From positions 26,348,501-26,412,500 of the forward strand of contig JAUMIR010000003.1 in assembly GCA_030847615.1 (NCBI GenBank): a DNA stretch of 64,000 bases, given 5' to 3'. The translations under genes and the position numbers were made by a program. This DNA comes from Gambelia wislizenii (Eukaryota; Chordata; Lepidosauria; Squamata; Crotaphytidae). The notes under the pieces were generated by a model. It worked only from the letters and a program-made list of their open reading frames with translations. It was not told the DNA's origin and made no database searches. This document shows, piece after piece, positions 21,450 to 33,350 of the stretch; the first letter of the stretch is position 1; every line of letters starts with the position of its first letter.

Positions 21450-21454
21450 ATCCA

Positions 21455-22410
21455 AAACTCCAGTTAGAAACACTTTATCATAGCATTTTTTATATTTAAT
21501 ATTTGTAGTTTTACTGCAAAAAGGAATAACATCTTTTTTTAAAATGTAGGGCTCAACTAGATTGCCTAAAAATATCAAGAATTTCCTCTTGTTTTGATTG
21601 TACCTGCATATTCACTGGTTTTCCTGCTCCTCCATCTAGGCCTTTCTTGAAATATGCAGAGTTATTCACTTTCTCCCTCCCTCCTTCCCTTGTGTTAGTC
21701 CTCTCCACACATTGATCACATGTCACATCCAGTATGAGCGTTTTTAAAATTAATATCCAAGAGTTGTAGTTATTGTGCTATAGTGCTTTGGCAATATAAA
21801 CTAATTTTAAAAATAAAAGAGCTCATAAATATGCTGTTGGTAGCAGCAAGAAAAGAAACTACAATATATACTAATTAAGCATTAAGGTCATTTTGCTTCA
21901 GTACTAACGTTCCTCTTTCCCTCCCTTCATGTCTGTTGAATCCGTTTCCTGGATCAACAGCTCTGTTTACTTGGTGGCAGCCATCTTTACTAGTTCTGAG
22001 AAAGTAAAAACATATAAGCAGGTAGCAGTTGCTTTCATTTTAAAATGTACTAGGTTAAAAATACAGTAAATCCACCTTGAGAAAGGGAATAAAGAGTTTT
22101 CGGTAGTACTGGGAATTCAATGGAAATAAATCAAAATGAGCAAAATATTACCATGATATCAAAAATAAAATCAGTTGATCCAGGAACAAAACTTGTCATT
22201 GTCAGAGATTTTTCACCCCTCTGGATGGAGCCACAGATGGCATTTATGATCTGTAGTTATTTTTCAGTATTTACCTTGAAGCTATTTGTTTGAAATGCCT
22301 GTTCTTGAGCTGAAAATATGGTCCCCCTCCAAGTGTCCTGTTCAGTAACTATTCCCAGATGTTCCCCTTCACAGTTTTTCCTTCTGTGCTTTTAGTCTAC
22401 TAGCTAATAC
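21455..22410. other. Unannotated, mostly unique sequence
   Basis: AT-rich sequence without a recognised repeat or exon. Confidence 0.4.
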
Positions 22411-22414
22411 CCCA

Positions 22415-23212
22415 GAGGACAGGATCAGAATCCAAAATGACCTCAACAGATTCAACAGGGAGAAATGTAGGATACTATACTTGGGAACTAAAAATGAAAG
22501 GCACAGATATAGGATGGGTGATGCATGGTTTCAGGGCAGTACATGCAAAAGGGATCTAGGAGTCTTAGTGGCCACAAGCTGAAGTCAGCAGTGTGATGCA
22601 GCAGCTAAAAAAGTCAATGCGATTCTAGGCTGCATTAATAGGAGTATAGTGCCTAGATCAAGGAAAGTAATAGTACCACTCTATTCTGCTTTGGTGAGAC
22701 CTCACCTGGAATACTGTGTCCAGTTCTGGGCAACACAATTCAGGAAGGATATTGAGAAGCTGGAACATGTCCAGAGGAGGGCGACCAGGATGGTGGGAGG
22801 TCTGGAGGGCATGCCCTATGAGGAGAGGCTTAGGGAGCTGGGCATGTTTAGTCTGAAGAAGAGAAGGTTGAGAGGGGACATGATAGCCATGTTTAAATAT
22901 TTGAAGGGATGTCATACTGAGGATTGGGCAAACTTGTTTTCTGTTGCTCCAGAGACTAGGATGTGGAGCAATGGGTTCAAATTACAGGAAAAGAGATTCC
23001 ACCTAAACATTAGGAAGAACTTCCTGACAGTAAGAGCTGTTCGGAAGTGGAATACACTGCCTCGTAGTGTGGTGGAGTCTCCTTCTTTGGAGGTTTTTAA
23101 ACAGAGGCTGGATGGCCATCTGTTGGGAATGATTTGATTGTGTATTCCTGCATGGCAGGAGGTTGGACTGGATGGCCCTTGAGATCTCTTCCAAGTCTAT
23201 GGTTCTATGACT
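22415..23212 (+). mobile_element. CR1 LINE, 5'-truncated, copy 2
   Basis: This is the last 800 bp of a CR1 element, ending 'ggttggactggatggccctt' and 'ggttctatgac'. It is the best-preserved CR1 of the window. The upstream part (22430-22648) reads 'GDAWFQGST', 'RDLGVLV' and 'QQCDAAAKK' with one small deletion. Confidence 0.9.
22649..23137 (+). pseudogene. CR1 ORF2 C-terminal domain, open for 162 codons
   Basis: An uninterrupted frame encodes the CR1 C-terminal region: '[13 protein letters not shown]', 'VQRRATRMV', '[13 protein letters not shown]', 'KRRLRGDMI', '[12 protein letters not shown]' and '[16 protein letters not shown]'. It lacks endonuclease and catalytic RT boxes, so it cannot move alone. 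The stop at 23135 fits the normal end of the protein. The open frame suggests a fairly recent insertion, not function. Confidence 0.88.
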
Positions 23213-23292
23213 ATGTAGTTTGTTTTATCAGGGTTCAAGATGATTTTCCATAATTTTCTTTCTATACACATTTGTTTCTTCGCTATTCATAG

Positions 23293-23722
23293 GGCTTGTC
23301 TATATGAGGGGGAAAACCCATAGTGCACCGCAGTAATAGCAAGTCATAGCAGCTACAATTTGTCTTAATGGTGTTTTTGCCCCCAGCAGCCCCCATTGGC
23401 TTCACATCCAGGATGACAGCCGCCATCAGCCCTTCCTCAATCCCCATGGTGGTCGTGGCAGCAGGGGGGGGGATCTGGGTAAGGGGGAAGAGGATGAGAG
23501 AGCCCTCCTCCCTTCCCCAATCCCCATGGTGGTGGTGACACAGGGGAGCAGGGAACTGGGGAAGGGGAAGAGGATGACAGCCAAACTCCTCCCTTCCTCA
23601 ATCCCTGAATGCCGGCTGCAGGTGCTTGACCTGTTAGCATGCCCCACCCCACACTTGTCCAGCCAATTGGGGTTACCCTTCCTATACTATTGGACTGTGG
23701 TTCCTATTAAATTTGTGTCCTA
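23293..23722. other. GC-rich block with 80-bp tandem units
   Basis: It begins 'gggcttgtctatatga', resembling the ends of the 19726/33669/38683 elements. It contains two and a half tandem units of about 80 bp (starts near 23431, 23511 and 23592, each 'ccttcc(t/c)caatccc'). Frames on both strands are repeat-driven. Confidence 0.55.
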
Positions 23723-24100
23723 ATTGGGGGGGGGGAATGTGACCCCCTTCTCTGTTTTTCAGAAACTCTGGAAAAAGCTGTGAAGGTTTTCCCAGTGTTG
23801 TTTTTGGAGTTTTTTGATCCTCCCCTTCTAAATAAGGCACCTTGATGCTGTTTACCATTAAGACAGGTACCATTCCATATGTATTCAATGAGGATTTATT
23901 TCACCATTTAGACAATCCCATAGTCTCATTATATATTTCTATCAATCTTTTTTCTTTGATGTATTCACTCATGGATCTTTTCTCTTCTTCAACAATTTGC
24001 TTCACTTGTACTATCCCCCTCTGAGAAAACAAAACAACTGTATCCAGTAGTGATAGGTGTTCTGGGAGCAATACCAAATGGAGTGAGAAAACATGTCAAT
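23723..24100. other. Unannotated stretch
   Basis: No repeat or gene identified. A poly-G run lies near 23727, and 24101-24111 is the left TSD of the L1 insertion. Confidence 0.4.
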
Positions 24101-24886
24101 GAAATAGCCATTTCATTATGAGGTCTATAATGAAATATTACGAGGTCCATAATGAAAAAAAAGATGAGGATGATGTTGGTTGATGACGAAAAAGCCTTTG
24201 ACAGTATATATTGGGATTTCATGATGGAAGTGATAAGAAGATCAGAAATAGGAGATAAATTCTGTAGGAGAATAGAAAGAATCTACATGGAACAATCAGC
24301 ACAAATTATTGTCAATGGCAAAAAGACCAGAACGTTCAAAATCCAAAAGGGTACTAGACAGGGCTGCCCAATATTTCCTCTTTTGTTCATCTTGGTACTG
24401 GAAGTTTTGAATAGAAGTATAAGGAAAAATGAGGACATTGCGGGTACCAAGATAAGAGGTTTTATGTATAAATTAAGGGCGTTTGCCGATGACATGATTA
24501 TATTCATGGAAAATCCGAAGGAGCAAATAGAAGAATGTCTAAACTTTATGAAAGAGTTCGGTGAATTTTCAGGATTTAGAATTAATAAAGAAAAAATGAC
24601 GATATTAACGAAAAATATGAACCAACAAGAAGAGAAGGAACTTATGGAGATGTCAGGTTGTAGAATTAACAACAAAGCAAAATATCTAGGAATATGGCTG
24701 ACAAAATGAAATGTGGAATTATTTGATAATAATTACAAAAATACCTGGACAGAAATAAAGAAGGAGCTGGAAAGATGGAGCAAACTAGGCTTATTACTGC
24801 TTGGAAAGATATTAGCAATAAAAATGGTTGTTCTACCCGGAGTTCTATACCTGTTTCAAAACCTGCCAATCTTGAACAGTGACAAA

Positions 24887-25217
24887 GGAGATTTTCACAC
24901 GGCAAAAATATCCCCCGGAGAAATCAGGACAGAAATATTTCTGTCCCGGAAGCAGCGCCGCGGTTCGCATGCCCACTTCCCTCTCCCGATATGCCGTCGT
25001 CCTCACACTGGATTTGTTCTTCCCTCTTCTGTAATATTTTACTAACGGGAGTTCGCCATTAATAAAATATTACCGAAGAGGGAAGAAAAAACCCAGTGTG
25101 AGGACGACGGCATATCGGGAGAGGGAAGTGGGCGTGCGAACCGCGGCACTGCTTCCGGGACAGAAATATTTCTGTCCCAATTTCTCCGGGGGATATTTTT
25201 GCCATGTGAAAATCTCC
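24887..25217. mobile_element. Hairpin (foldback) MITE, family H3, inside L1
   Basis: This 331-bp hairpin has arms of about 160 bp. Termini are GGAGATTTTCACAYGG and the reverse complement. The TSD is AAA (24884-24886, 25218-25220). The L1 protein resumes in register of family alignment after it ('NLPILNSDK' then 'VFKTWDKDIQTFLW'). Its frames are mirror images and not genes. Confidence 0.92.
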
Positions 25218-26024
25218 AAAGTATTCAAAACATGGGATAAAGATATTCAGACATTTCTATGGGGAAAGAAGAAAGCAAGATTTTAACGGTCCTACCTGAA
25301 AGATATAAGACTAAGAGGAGGCTGTGACCTTCCAGATTTAAAAATTTACTACAAGCATTGGCATTAATTTAGATAAAGGAGTGGGTAAATCTAAGAAACA
25401 GGAGGCTGTTGAATCTGGAAGGTCACAATGCTAGATTTGGTTGGCATGCCTACCTGTTTTATGAAAAGGAAAAAGTTGATAGGGGGTTCACTAACCACTA
25501 TGTACGGAAAAGTCTGCTGAAAGTGTAGGGAAAAATCAAAGAGATATTTTACTTTAAAATCTTGCTATGGATATCTATTCAAGAGGCTTTTATGTCAAGA
25601 TGGACCAAAATGGATTATTGGTCAACGTACTCAGATATAGGAAAGAAAGGTGAGGATAACATACTAAGGATAGAAAAAAGGGAAGTTTTGCAGGAAAAGC
25701 ATAACTTAAACTGGCTCGCATATAGGCAGCTAAAGGAAAGATTCCTTGAGTATATGAAGAAAGATGGGTTTGAGAAGGAATATAACGATTTGGATAAATT
25801 ACTGTTGGAAGACAGTAATAGAAAAGCCATCACAAAATTGTATAGGTTGTTGCTGACAAGATCTACAGAACAGGGGTGTATTAAAGAATATATGATAAAG
25901 TGGGCGTTAGATATAGGTGAGACCATCTCCCTAGAGGAATGGGGAAAAGTGAGGAAAAGATCGTTTGCTTTTACCGAATCCCAAAATATAAAAGAAAACT
26001 ATATTACAATGGCTCTTAGATGGT

Positions 26025-26317
26025 CTCAGACTCGGCCAAATTGATCACCAACAATGGTCTGCCCTGGCTTCACATCAGGAGGCATGGAGTCGCACTATCC
26101 ACAATGCTGCAGCCTTATTTGAGAACACATGCCGAACAAGTCTTGAAGAGAAATGACAACGCAGAAAGAATCACAACCGGAAACATCACCCAAGGAGACC
26201 TTCTGCTGTGCTTTCTGCAACCAGACTTGTTTATCTCGGATTGGCCTTTTTAGTCATCAGCGCGCTTGCAGAAAGCATGAGATGAGTCCTTCCTGAATCT
26301 TCATTTGCGAAGAAAAG

Positions 26318-26353
<36 letters not shown>
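26025..26353 (+). mobile_element. (GA)n-tailed LINE, copy 3, inside L1
   Basis: A 5'-truncated copy interrupts L1 ORF2 between 'MALRW' and 'YYMPLR'. The TSD AGATGGT is at 26018-26024 and 26354-26360. It encodes the C-terminal part with C-x2-C-x12-H-x3-C (26209-26273) and ends in about 17 GA units, which merge with the AGA of the target. Confidence 0.92.
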
Positions 26354-26359
<6 letters not shown>

Positions 26360-27159
26360 TACTACATGCCATTAAGACTGAATAAGATGAATACTAATGT
26401 GTTAAGTAATTGCTGGAAATGCGGAAAAGTAAGGGAACATTGATACATATGTGGTGTCACTACATGAAGATTAAGAAATTCTGGAGGCAGGTTCACATGA
26501 TTATCAAAGAGATTTTACAAATTAATATTGATCTTACCCCTAAGATATACTTACTAAATATTATAGAAGAGATAAAGGAAGAGAAAAGAAATACTTAATG
26601 GAGGATAATACTTCATATGATTACTGCGGCCAGACTGGTTATAGCCAAAAAGTGGAAAGTGAAAGATCGTCCAATGATAAATGAATGGAAAAACAGGCTG
26701 ATAGATATGCTAGAATTAGATATGTTGACAAATAATGTACGTAATAGGAAAGAGAGTGTATGGAAAAAAGAATAGGGACCAATTTTCGAATACTGGATAA
26801 GAAAGGGTGAACTACAAGGTAGCTATGTTATAGGAAGTTAACTATCCCCAGGAGAGTAAGGAGATAAGCTGATACAAGAGTGAATAAATATAAATAATCA
26901 AAGTCATTTATGTTTATACATTTTTTTTTGCTTTTAGTCTGATAATTGCCAAAATACAAAAATAGGAAGTCATAGATAAGTTTTGGGTTACAATTTGCTC
27001 TTTGTTTTCCTGGAAGATGTAACTTTGTTTATATTTATGCATAATCTTGCTGGCTTGCGTTGTATACAAGGATAAGTTTAAGAATATGATTTGCTTAAAT
27101 GTAACATGTTTAATTGTAAATAAATAAAATATAATTATAATATAAAAAGAAATAGCCAT

Positions 27160-28765
27160 AGATCAATCATGGTAGCACAATTATAAAAATCAAGGCTGCT
27201 TTGAATGTGCCACATTATCTGACTATACCTCACTGATTGCTAGATTCTTGCACAGAATCCAGATCATTGATGGTAAAAAAACAAAACAAAACAAAAACCT
27301 GGTACACTGATTGTGATAATAATAAGTCTCTCTATATTTCATTTCTCCAGTAAGCAAAACAGAAGAATTAGCATAGTAACTAGCAAAGCAAAACAGAAGA
27401 ACACCACAACTGTTTCAACATATATGAAGAGTAGATGACAATTGGGTGATGATGGGAATTTTAGAGAAACCAAGTGGGGAGATGGATGAATTATTACTAG
27501 CTTAAAGTTATTTGCAGACAAATCTAAGTGAGGCAACCACATGCACATTGAACATAACACATGGTGTGAGAGGGTACTTGTCATTTATAAAGAAGCTCAT
27601 TCATAAAAATGAGGAAAGTGCCATCCCACAGTTTACTTTCCTGCACACTGCTGCTTTATGCAGCATTTTCCAGTCCAGAGTCCATATTGGAAATGGGAAT
27701 GGCAGTGAAAACATGCTTAGAACTATGGATCATAGTGAAGTGGTGGGTGAATTTCAGTCTCTGTCCACTCATTGCCCTTTCTGCAAACAGACCCACATTT
27801 CATGTGTGGACATGAAATGCATTGACAATCATGTCTTGTTTATCCCTGCCTGTGCCTTTTGAGAGAATGTACTGTATAACCAGAAAACAACAGAAATAGA
27901 ATTAAATCCTCAAGAAATTGTTGTCACTGTAATAGTAGATGTGTCTCTGACTTCACACTTCCTTGCCACTCCTTGTTAGAAGAGATTGTATCTTCAGTCA
28001 TCAGGCAGTCTTACTGCAATGAGTATACACATCTGTGCCTTGTCTCTTCATGATTCCACCTGTCTTTTAAAAAAAAGTCTTTCAGAGCTAAATGCATTGC
28101 ATCATTATTTTTTAAAAATGAAGGAAAAGAAACCTTGTGACAGTTGGCTTGAAACAAGAACAAAGAGTCCATAAAAATGATCAGGTGGCTGCCTGAAAAG
28201 ATAAGACATGAATCTTTTTGTGTACTCATTGCTACAGTTGTCTGATGATTGAAAGGATGACCTCTTCTAACAAGGTGTGGCAAGGAAGTATGAAGCAAAA
28301 CTCTTCTCTGCTGTTAACAGTGCCAAACAGTTTCTATGTAGAAGGATGACTCTCTTCTGTTTCTTATGCTACTATAACACGTAGCTATTTTAAAAGAAAC
28401 AATACATGTGGCATTGGTGTTGTTAGCAACCTGTATGCCAGATAGTCTGAGCTTCTGAGCATGAGAAGGAAGATGATGTCTGGAGTTAGTGCTATACCTC
28501 TGTTTTGTTATTTCACTGCAATGTGCTTTAACTGAGAGAAAAACAGAAAGGACAGTATCCTACTGTAACAAAGGAGTGTCTTTCTTTTCCAGTTTAGGCA
28601 TTAATCCTTTCCTGAACTTCCCAATCCTCTTCACAAGGATGCTCCCATGTTCTAGCTGGTTGAGTCAACCCCACACACCTTGCAAACTAGGAATGTTGGG
28701 TAGTCTGTCAATCCAGATGGGTGGGACTTTCTGCTCCATTATTGACTGAGACCATTCTGCTGCAC
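27160..28765. other. Unannotated, mostly unique sequence
   Basis: No transposon signature is visible. Frames of up to 116 codons (27512-27862) are not supported by a domain or splice structure. The region may be worth checking for conserved non-coding blocks. Confidence 0.4.
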
Positions 28766-28822
28766 TCATAGTATCATAGAGCTGGAAGAGACCACGAGGG
28801 CCATCCAGTCCAACTCCCACAT
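28766..28822 (-). mobile_element. CR1 3' end only
   Basis: On the minus strand it reads 'gggagttggactggatggcc' followed by 'tctcttccagctctatgata', the last 55 bases of CR1. It is a very short 5' truncation. Confidence 0.75.
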
Positions 28823-29401
28823 ATGTTCCTGAAAGAGAAAAGAATGTACTGATTACCTCCACATCCTTCCACTATTCCTGGCCTTTCTGTCACTGCCCCT
28901 ACTTCATTTAAAGCAACACTTGTATGCCAAGCCCATCTGGCTTGCCTATTATGCTACAAATCGCCTCCTCTCCATGGGTGGCAGTATGCTGCAGGTGTGA
29001 CCAAACTGGACTTTATTACAGGGATAATAATTAAGGACTAGAGTAATCAGCTTTTTATATAGAACAGCTGTGCAAAATTTGTGCTCTACCAAGGCAAAGG
29101 CGACCCAGAACCATGTAGTACAGCCCACCAGGGGCCTGATAAACCTCCTACATTTGCTTCTACTGCTTGGCAGTGTAAAAGAGTAGGTGGACATTTGCCA
29201 AACACTTGAATCACCATGTGCATTGACCACATGCAGCATGGTGCGTTATAAGCTGCAAAGCTGTGATATAGAAAAGGATGGCACAAAACACAAAAAAGTA
29301 CCCACAGTGTGCATTTGCAGGCTTTAGGTGTTTAACAACCTCTTCTGCTTCTTCTGTAACTAAACGCCATGTTGAGAGCTGGCCAGGGTTTTATGGACAC
29401 C
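28823..29401. other. Unannotated stretch
   Basis: No recognised repeat or gene; overlapping frames on the minus strand (28949-29286) show no domain. Confidence 0.4.
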
Positions 29402-29630
29402 TGGAACCTTTTCACACTACATAATTATAGCACTATTATTCCACTTTCACTGTCATGGTTCCATCTTATGGAATCTAGGGATTTGTAGTTTGGTGAAACA
29501 CTGGACCTCTCTGGCTGAGAATTCTAAATGCTTCTCCATAAACTGCCAATCCCACAATTCCATAGGATGGAACCATGGCAGTTAAAGTGGAATAATATCA
29601 CTACAATTGTGCAATGTGAATGGGACCCTG
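29402..29630. mobile_element. Palindromic MITE, 'caatcccaggattc' family, copy 2
   Basis: This is the most complete copy here. Left 'ctattattccactttcactg' pairs with 'agttaaagtggaataatatc', and 'gttccatcttatggaatc' faces 'attccataggatggaacc'. Outer ends are 'ttttcacactac' and 'caatgtgaatggg'. Confidence 0.8.
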
Positions 29631-30748
29631 GTAAGAAACCCTCCAAAGCCTCTCCTCCTTATGTACAGTATGTATAACAATTAACTGCTGGCAACAACAA
29701 CAGCTCTTCCCTCTCATTGCCACTGCTCATCAGATCTCCCCCCTTCCCTCTCACACACACTTCTGTACTCCTTGGTTAATGAGCTTAAGCCATTACATCT
29801 GAAAAGGCTCCATACAGATGGAGCAGAAGTTCAAATTAAGATTAGGAAGTAAACTGTGTCAGATGTCTGTGTAATCCCTACGAATATTGTCTTTGGCCCA
29901 GTGGATGGGGAACCCCTATGGAAGGGGCTGTACTTGCTGGCTGAGCTTAGAAGAAGGGGGGGGGGCCTGGAGTTGGAGAAGAAATGCAGTTGTCAGGGCT
30001 AAGGAGTTGGCCCTTTCCCCTTTGCATTAATTGCAGTACAACTAAGTAGCCCAAGCAGGGGAGTCCTGCAATCAAGTCCAATACTGGCCCCTCACTGGAT
30101 GGTTGGAACTCTGAGGAGAGTGCATATGTGTCTAATTTAATAGATAAATTGTTGTATGTTGATAAAAATATATATTGGGACTTAAATTGTGATTGTGTTT
30201 GCAATATTCAATTATAGTTGGCCCCAGAGAGCCCAGAGAAGAGTATTCTTACATTCAAAAGGAAACCATCAAATATGGGTTTATGATGATGTAGGCCTTG
30301 TTATATCCATGAACTGTCCAAATGACATATAGCTTGAATCTGGGGCATTCAAGAGTTTCAGGACTTTAATCCACAACAAAAGAAGGTGAGGATTTATTAT
30401 GGATCCTAGTGAAAAATCCAGATAATCGTGTGTGTGTGGACTGTCCTCCATTGCAATGTTTTTGGTGAGCAGGCAGAAGAGGTTGGGAGGGGGCATCCTG
30501 GGCCAGGTGATCAGCTTACCTTTCCAGCTGCTTCAATTTCACTTTTTAGCGATTCCTTTTTTCTTTTGTATACATAGCAGGAGAAGTGCATACCATCATA
30601 CCCATATCGTTACTGTGTGTACCTCTGCTTAATAAGATGCCTGAAGCCCCTCCAAGCTTTAGGAAAGCACATGCATACATGGGCATGCATGTGGGAAGGG
30701 AAAAAACTAAGCGGCCATGTCTGTGTGGCGGCACATACTGCGATTTAT
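29631..30748. other. Unannotated, mostly unique sequence
   Basis: It contains a G9 run near 29955 and no recognised gene or repeat. Confidence 0.4.
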
Positions 30749-30762
30749 CAGACTGGAACAAA

Positions 30763-30894
30763 GATTTTCCTTGGGTTTTTTCCGGGCTGTGAGGCCGTGT
30801 TCTGGAAAGAAACTATTCCAGAACACGGCCTCACAGCCCAGAAAAAAACTCAAGGAAAATCTATGGATGTCGTCCATGAAAGCCTTCAACTTTG
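30763..30894 (+). mobile_element. Penelope-like element reduced to its inverted tail
   Basis: A 132-bp insertion is mostly a palindrome of the PLE 3' terminus ('ggaaaatctatggatg', 'cacagcc', 'ccagaacacggcc' against their complements). The flanks are a degenerate TSD of about 13 bp, CAGACTGGARCAA (30749 and 30895). PLEs often carry inverted copies of their end; here nothing else is left. Frames on both strands are artefacts of the palindrome. Confidence 0.8.
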
Positions 30895-32085
30895 CAGACT
30901 GGAGCAAGTTTGGAATGGGGAATTGTGTGGGCTGCACCCCTGAACTTGCCTTGGTGTATTTGGTGATCATGTAGAAAAGCCTGTGGTTGCTGGGGACCAG
31001 GGAAACCAAAAGGTAAGCTGGGTTTTCCTATCAGCGTAGACAACCCGGTAGTGAAAGTAGGCCTCTGTGAGGTGATGGTCTGGTAGAGACAAGTGGCTGG
31101 GCAGATGAAAGCAGATGCCATGTTATAGCTGAGCAGAGTTAGCCTTGTAATCTTGATAAAAGTTGGCAGAAAGACAGGTTTAAAAACAACACTAGTTTTA
31201 TTGACAATGACAAAGGAATCTTTAGAAATCAGGACAGACAGACTAGAATCTAGGTGGTGATTCATTGAAAGTAGTCCTATTCATCCATTTACATTTTCTA
31301 CACCTGACAGGAAGGGTGTGTGGCAAAGAACAGGGGAGGTTTGTGTTTCAGCGTCACCAAGTTATCTTATATTATTTCTATATAATTTCCTGTGATAGCT
31401 TATGTTACCATGAGTCACTACTTCCTTAAAAAATAAAAAAAAGCAAATAGGGATTTCAATAGAAAACCTAAGTGCCATTGTGTTATCTTTGGATAAAAAG
31501 AGCCATTAATACGTGTCAGCATGTCAGCGTCATCCAGTAGAAATATGATTCTGAACCTATGGTCCTGGAATGTTCTTGTAAGTTTCTTTTGTGTCCCTTC
31601 AGACTTTAATCACAGCACTGTCAAGCGGTATCTCAGGTGTTGCTAGTATTAAAAGGTTTGGGTTTCAACTTAATTCAGGAGTATAATCATTTTTTAGAGA
31701 GGAAGCAAAGGAATGTTTCCACAAATGAGTGGTCTTCTGTAATCACACAATTGCCACATATTGTTTTTCTTTCTTACACCCAGAGCCATTGTGAACATAA
31801 CAATTCTCATCTTCTCACTTAAGTTATAGACACATGAGGAGAGAAACTCTTTTGGCCTGCCTTTTTCTATTACACAGAAGACTGCTGGAGTCAAAGGCTG
31901 AGGGAAATTGTGGGGCGGGGGGGGGGAAACACAGAGGTACAGAACATGGGGCAGGGAAGAAGGGGATTGGAGCAGAACAGGGAGACTTTTACTCAAATGG
32001 AAGGCCACGTGAAAAAGAACCAAGCAGAGAGGAGGAAATATTATACTAACTGCTGAGCCAAAAAAAAAAAAAAAAATGGAAGACA
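30895..32085. other. Unannotated, mostly unique sequence
   Basis: Parts around 31100-31300 have the A-rich, low-CpG look of an old LTR, but no termini or TSD can be seen. There is a poly-G run at 31917 and a poly-A run at 32060. Confidence 0.35.
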
Positions 32086-32092
32086 GATTTTG

Positions 32093-32461
32093 CATACCTT
32101 CCAGCTGTCCCAGTTTGACAGGGACAGTCCTGATTCATTCCTCCCACTTTTTCACTTGCTTCAAAAATATCCCAGTTTCTCTCTCCTCCAGCTGCTTTCC
32201 CCTTCATTCTTGGCTTGCTTCAATTGCTTCAAACTGAGTTCAAAGGAAAAAAAACATAGTTTGTACTGAACTCAGCAGGGAAGAGGGGAGAGGAGAGCAG
32301 GGTGTACACTCTTGCTCTTCCCAGCAGGCTCAGCTAAAAGCAAACTGCTGCAGCCTCTCCTAGCTGGGGGTGTTCTTGATCATTAATAACTTTTGCCATA
32401 TTGACAATATACTGATGTTACCTGGACACACATACATGGGTGTGAAAGGTTGGAAGGCATA
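32093..32461 (-). mobile_element. Short DNA transposon, 'CATACCCTCCAA' family, copy 3
   Basis: It starts 'catacctt-ccagctgtccc' and ends 'gaaaggttggaaggcata', inverted termini as in copy 5. Interior blocks 'ttcaaactgagttcaaagg' and 'gctgcagcctctcctagct' match the others. Confidence 0.75.
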
Positions 32462-33032
32462 TTTTCCATTTTCTTACCTAGTTAAAAGAACCAAGATGAA
32501 GTAACATCCCTACTAGGTGAACTGCCACCATTCCTTTCATCCAACTCAGTCAGGGCCAGAAATTCCTAGACTTTAAAGAATGTATTGGGGCTCAAAAGCA
32601 ACAGAAAGCCATACCCTGCACTCTTTGTTTCTAGAGTCCCAGGCCAAAACAGTATTCAGTACCAATATTGTTGTAGCTGACTTCTGGATTTAGAACCAGA
32701 GGTGTTCTTAAAACATGCGCACACAGTCAAGAACCTGTGTAAAGCTGGTGGGGTATGAAGTTCTTTCAGTGTACTTGAGCAGAGTTCTGGGTTTATAGAG
32801 AGAGAGAATAGAGGCAGCCAGCCTGGCAGTACAGGGGTACTTTCCTGGCACATACTGCATAGCCAGTCACTGGCTGTTTGGGTTAGGATCAATGCTATTT
32901 CTGGGTACTGCATATTCCTTGCTGCATAAGGAAGTACTGGGATACCTTCTTATGCAGTGTCATAAAAAGTAGCTCCAAAAAGCTCCTGGTTACACTAGCA
33001 TAAAGCCACAACAGGATACTGACTGTATACTA
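32462..33032. other. Unannotated stretch
   Basis: No gene or repeat identified. Confidence 0.4.
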
Positions 33033-33089
33033 TACTATAAGGAAGCAAGGGAATTTTGCAGCACCTTTGAGACTAACTGAGATATATGC

Positions 33090-33350
33090 TATCCTCTGTC
33101 AACAATGCTCTTCAGCACTCTACATCGGGGAAACAGGCCAGTTTCTGTGCTAGAGGTTAAACAGACATAAATCAGACATTAGGAATAGGAATACACAAAA
33201 ACCAGTTGCAGAATATTTTGATCTTCTTGGACATTCCATTTCTGATCTCAGGACAGCTGTACTTGAACAAAAAACCACAAAGGAGTATTAGAAGGAGAAA
33301 CAGCTGAATTGGAATATATCCACAAATTCTAGTCCATTATAACAGTGGGT
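33090..33350 (+). pseudogene. GIY-YIG endonuclease remnant of the PLE
   Basis: In one frame 'ALYIGETGQFL' matches the YIG half of the GIY-YIG nuclease. Next come 'HKSDIRN', 'TQKPVAEYF', 'LGHSISDLR' and 'LEQKTTKEY', in the order seen in PLE endonucleases; 'ETAELE' follows in another frame. Stops after 'FLC' and 'KEY' inactivate it. Confidence 0.82.

Larger units (their letters stand above)
24140..26840 (+). pseudogene. L1 ORF2 remnant (RT to C-terminal Cys region)
   Basis: The frame at 24152-24706 reads 'DDEKAFDSIYWDFM', 'GTRQGCPIFPLLF' (RT motif B) and 'FADD' (catalytic box, 24482-24493), then 'GFRINKEKM' and 'KYLGIWLTK'. It continues in pieces as 'GVLYLFQNLPI', 'FLWGKKKAR' (25230-25280), the thumb and C-terminal part at 25562-26022 and the Cys-rich end 'NCWKCGK' (26409-26430). 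A stop at 24707 and several later stops make it inactive. Confidence 0.92.
24112..27148 (+). mobile_element. L1 LINE, 5'-truncated, with two nested insertions
   Basis: The insertion is flanked by an exact 11-bp TSD, GAAATAGCCAT (24101-24111 and 27149-27159). It begins inside the RT domain and ends in an A-rich tail after a short 3' UTR. Without the nested hairpin (24887-25217) and the (GA)n LINE (26025-26353) it is about 2.4 kb. It is typical of target-primed reverse transcription with early 5' termination. Confidence 0.93.

Noticed and set aside
26316..26356. (GA)n as an independent regulatory GAGA tract
   Set aside because: It is the 3' end of the LINE copy and occurs at the same position in the other copies.
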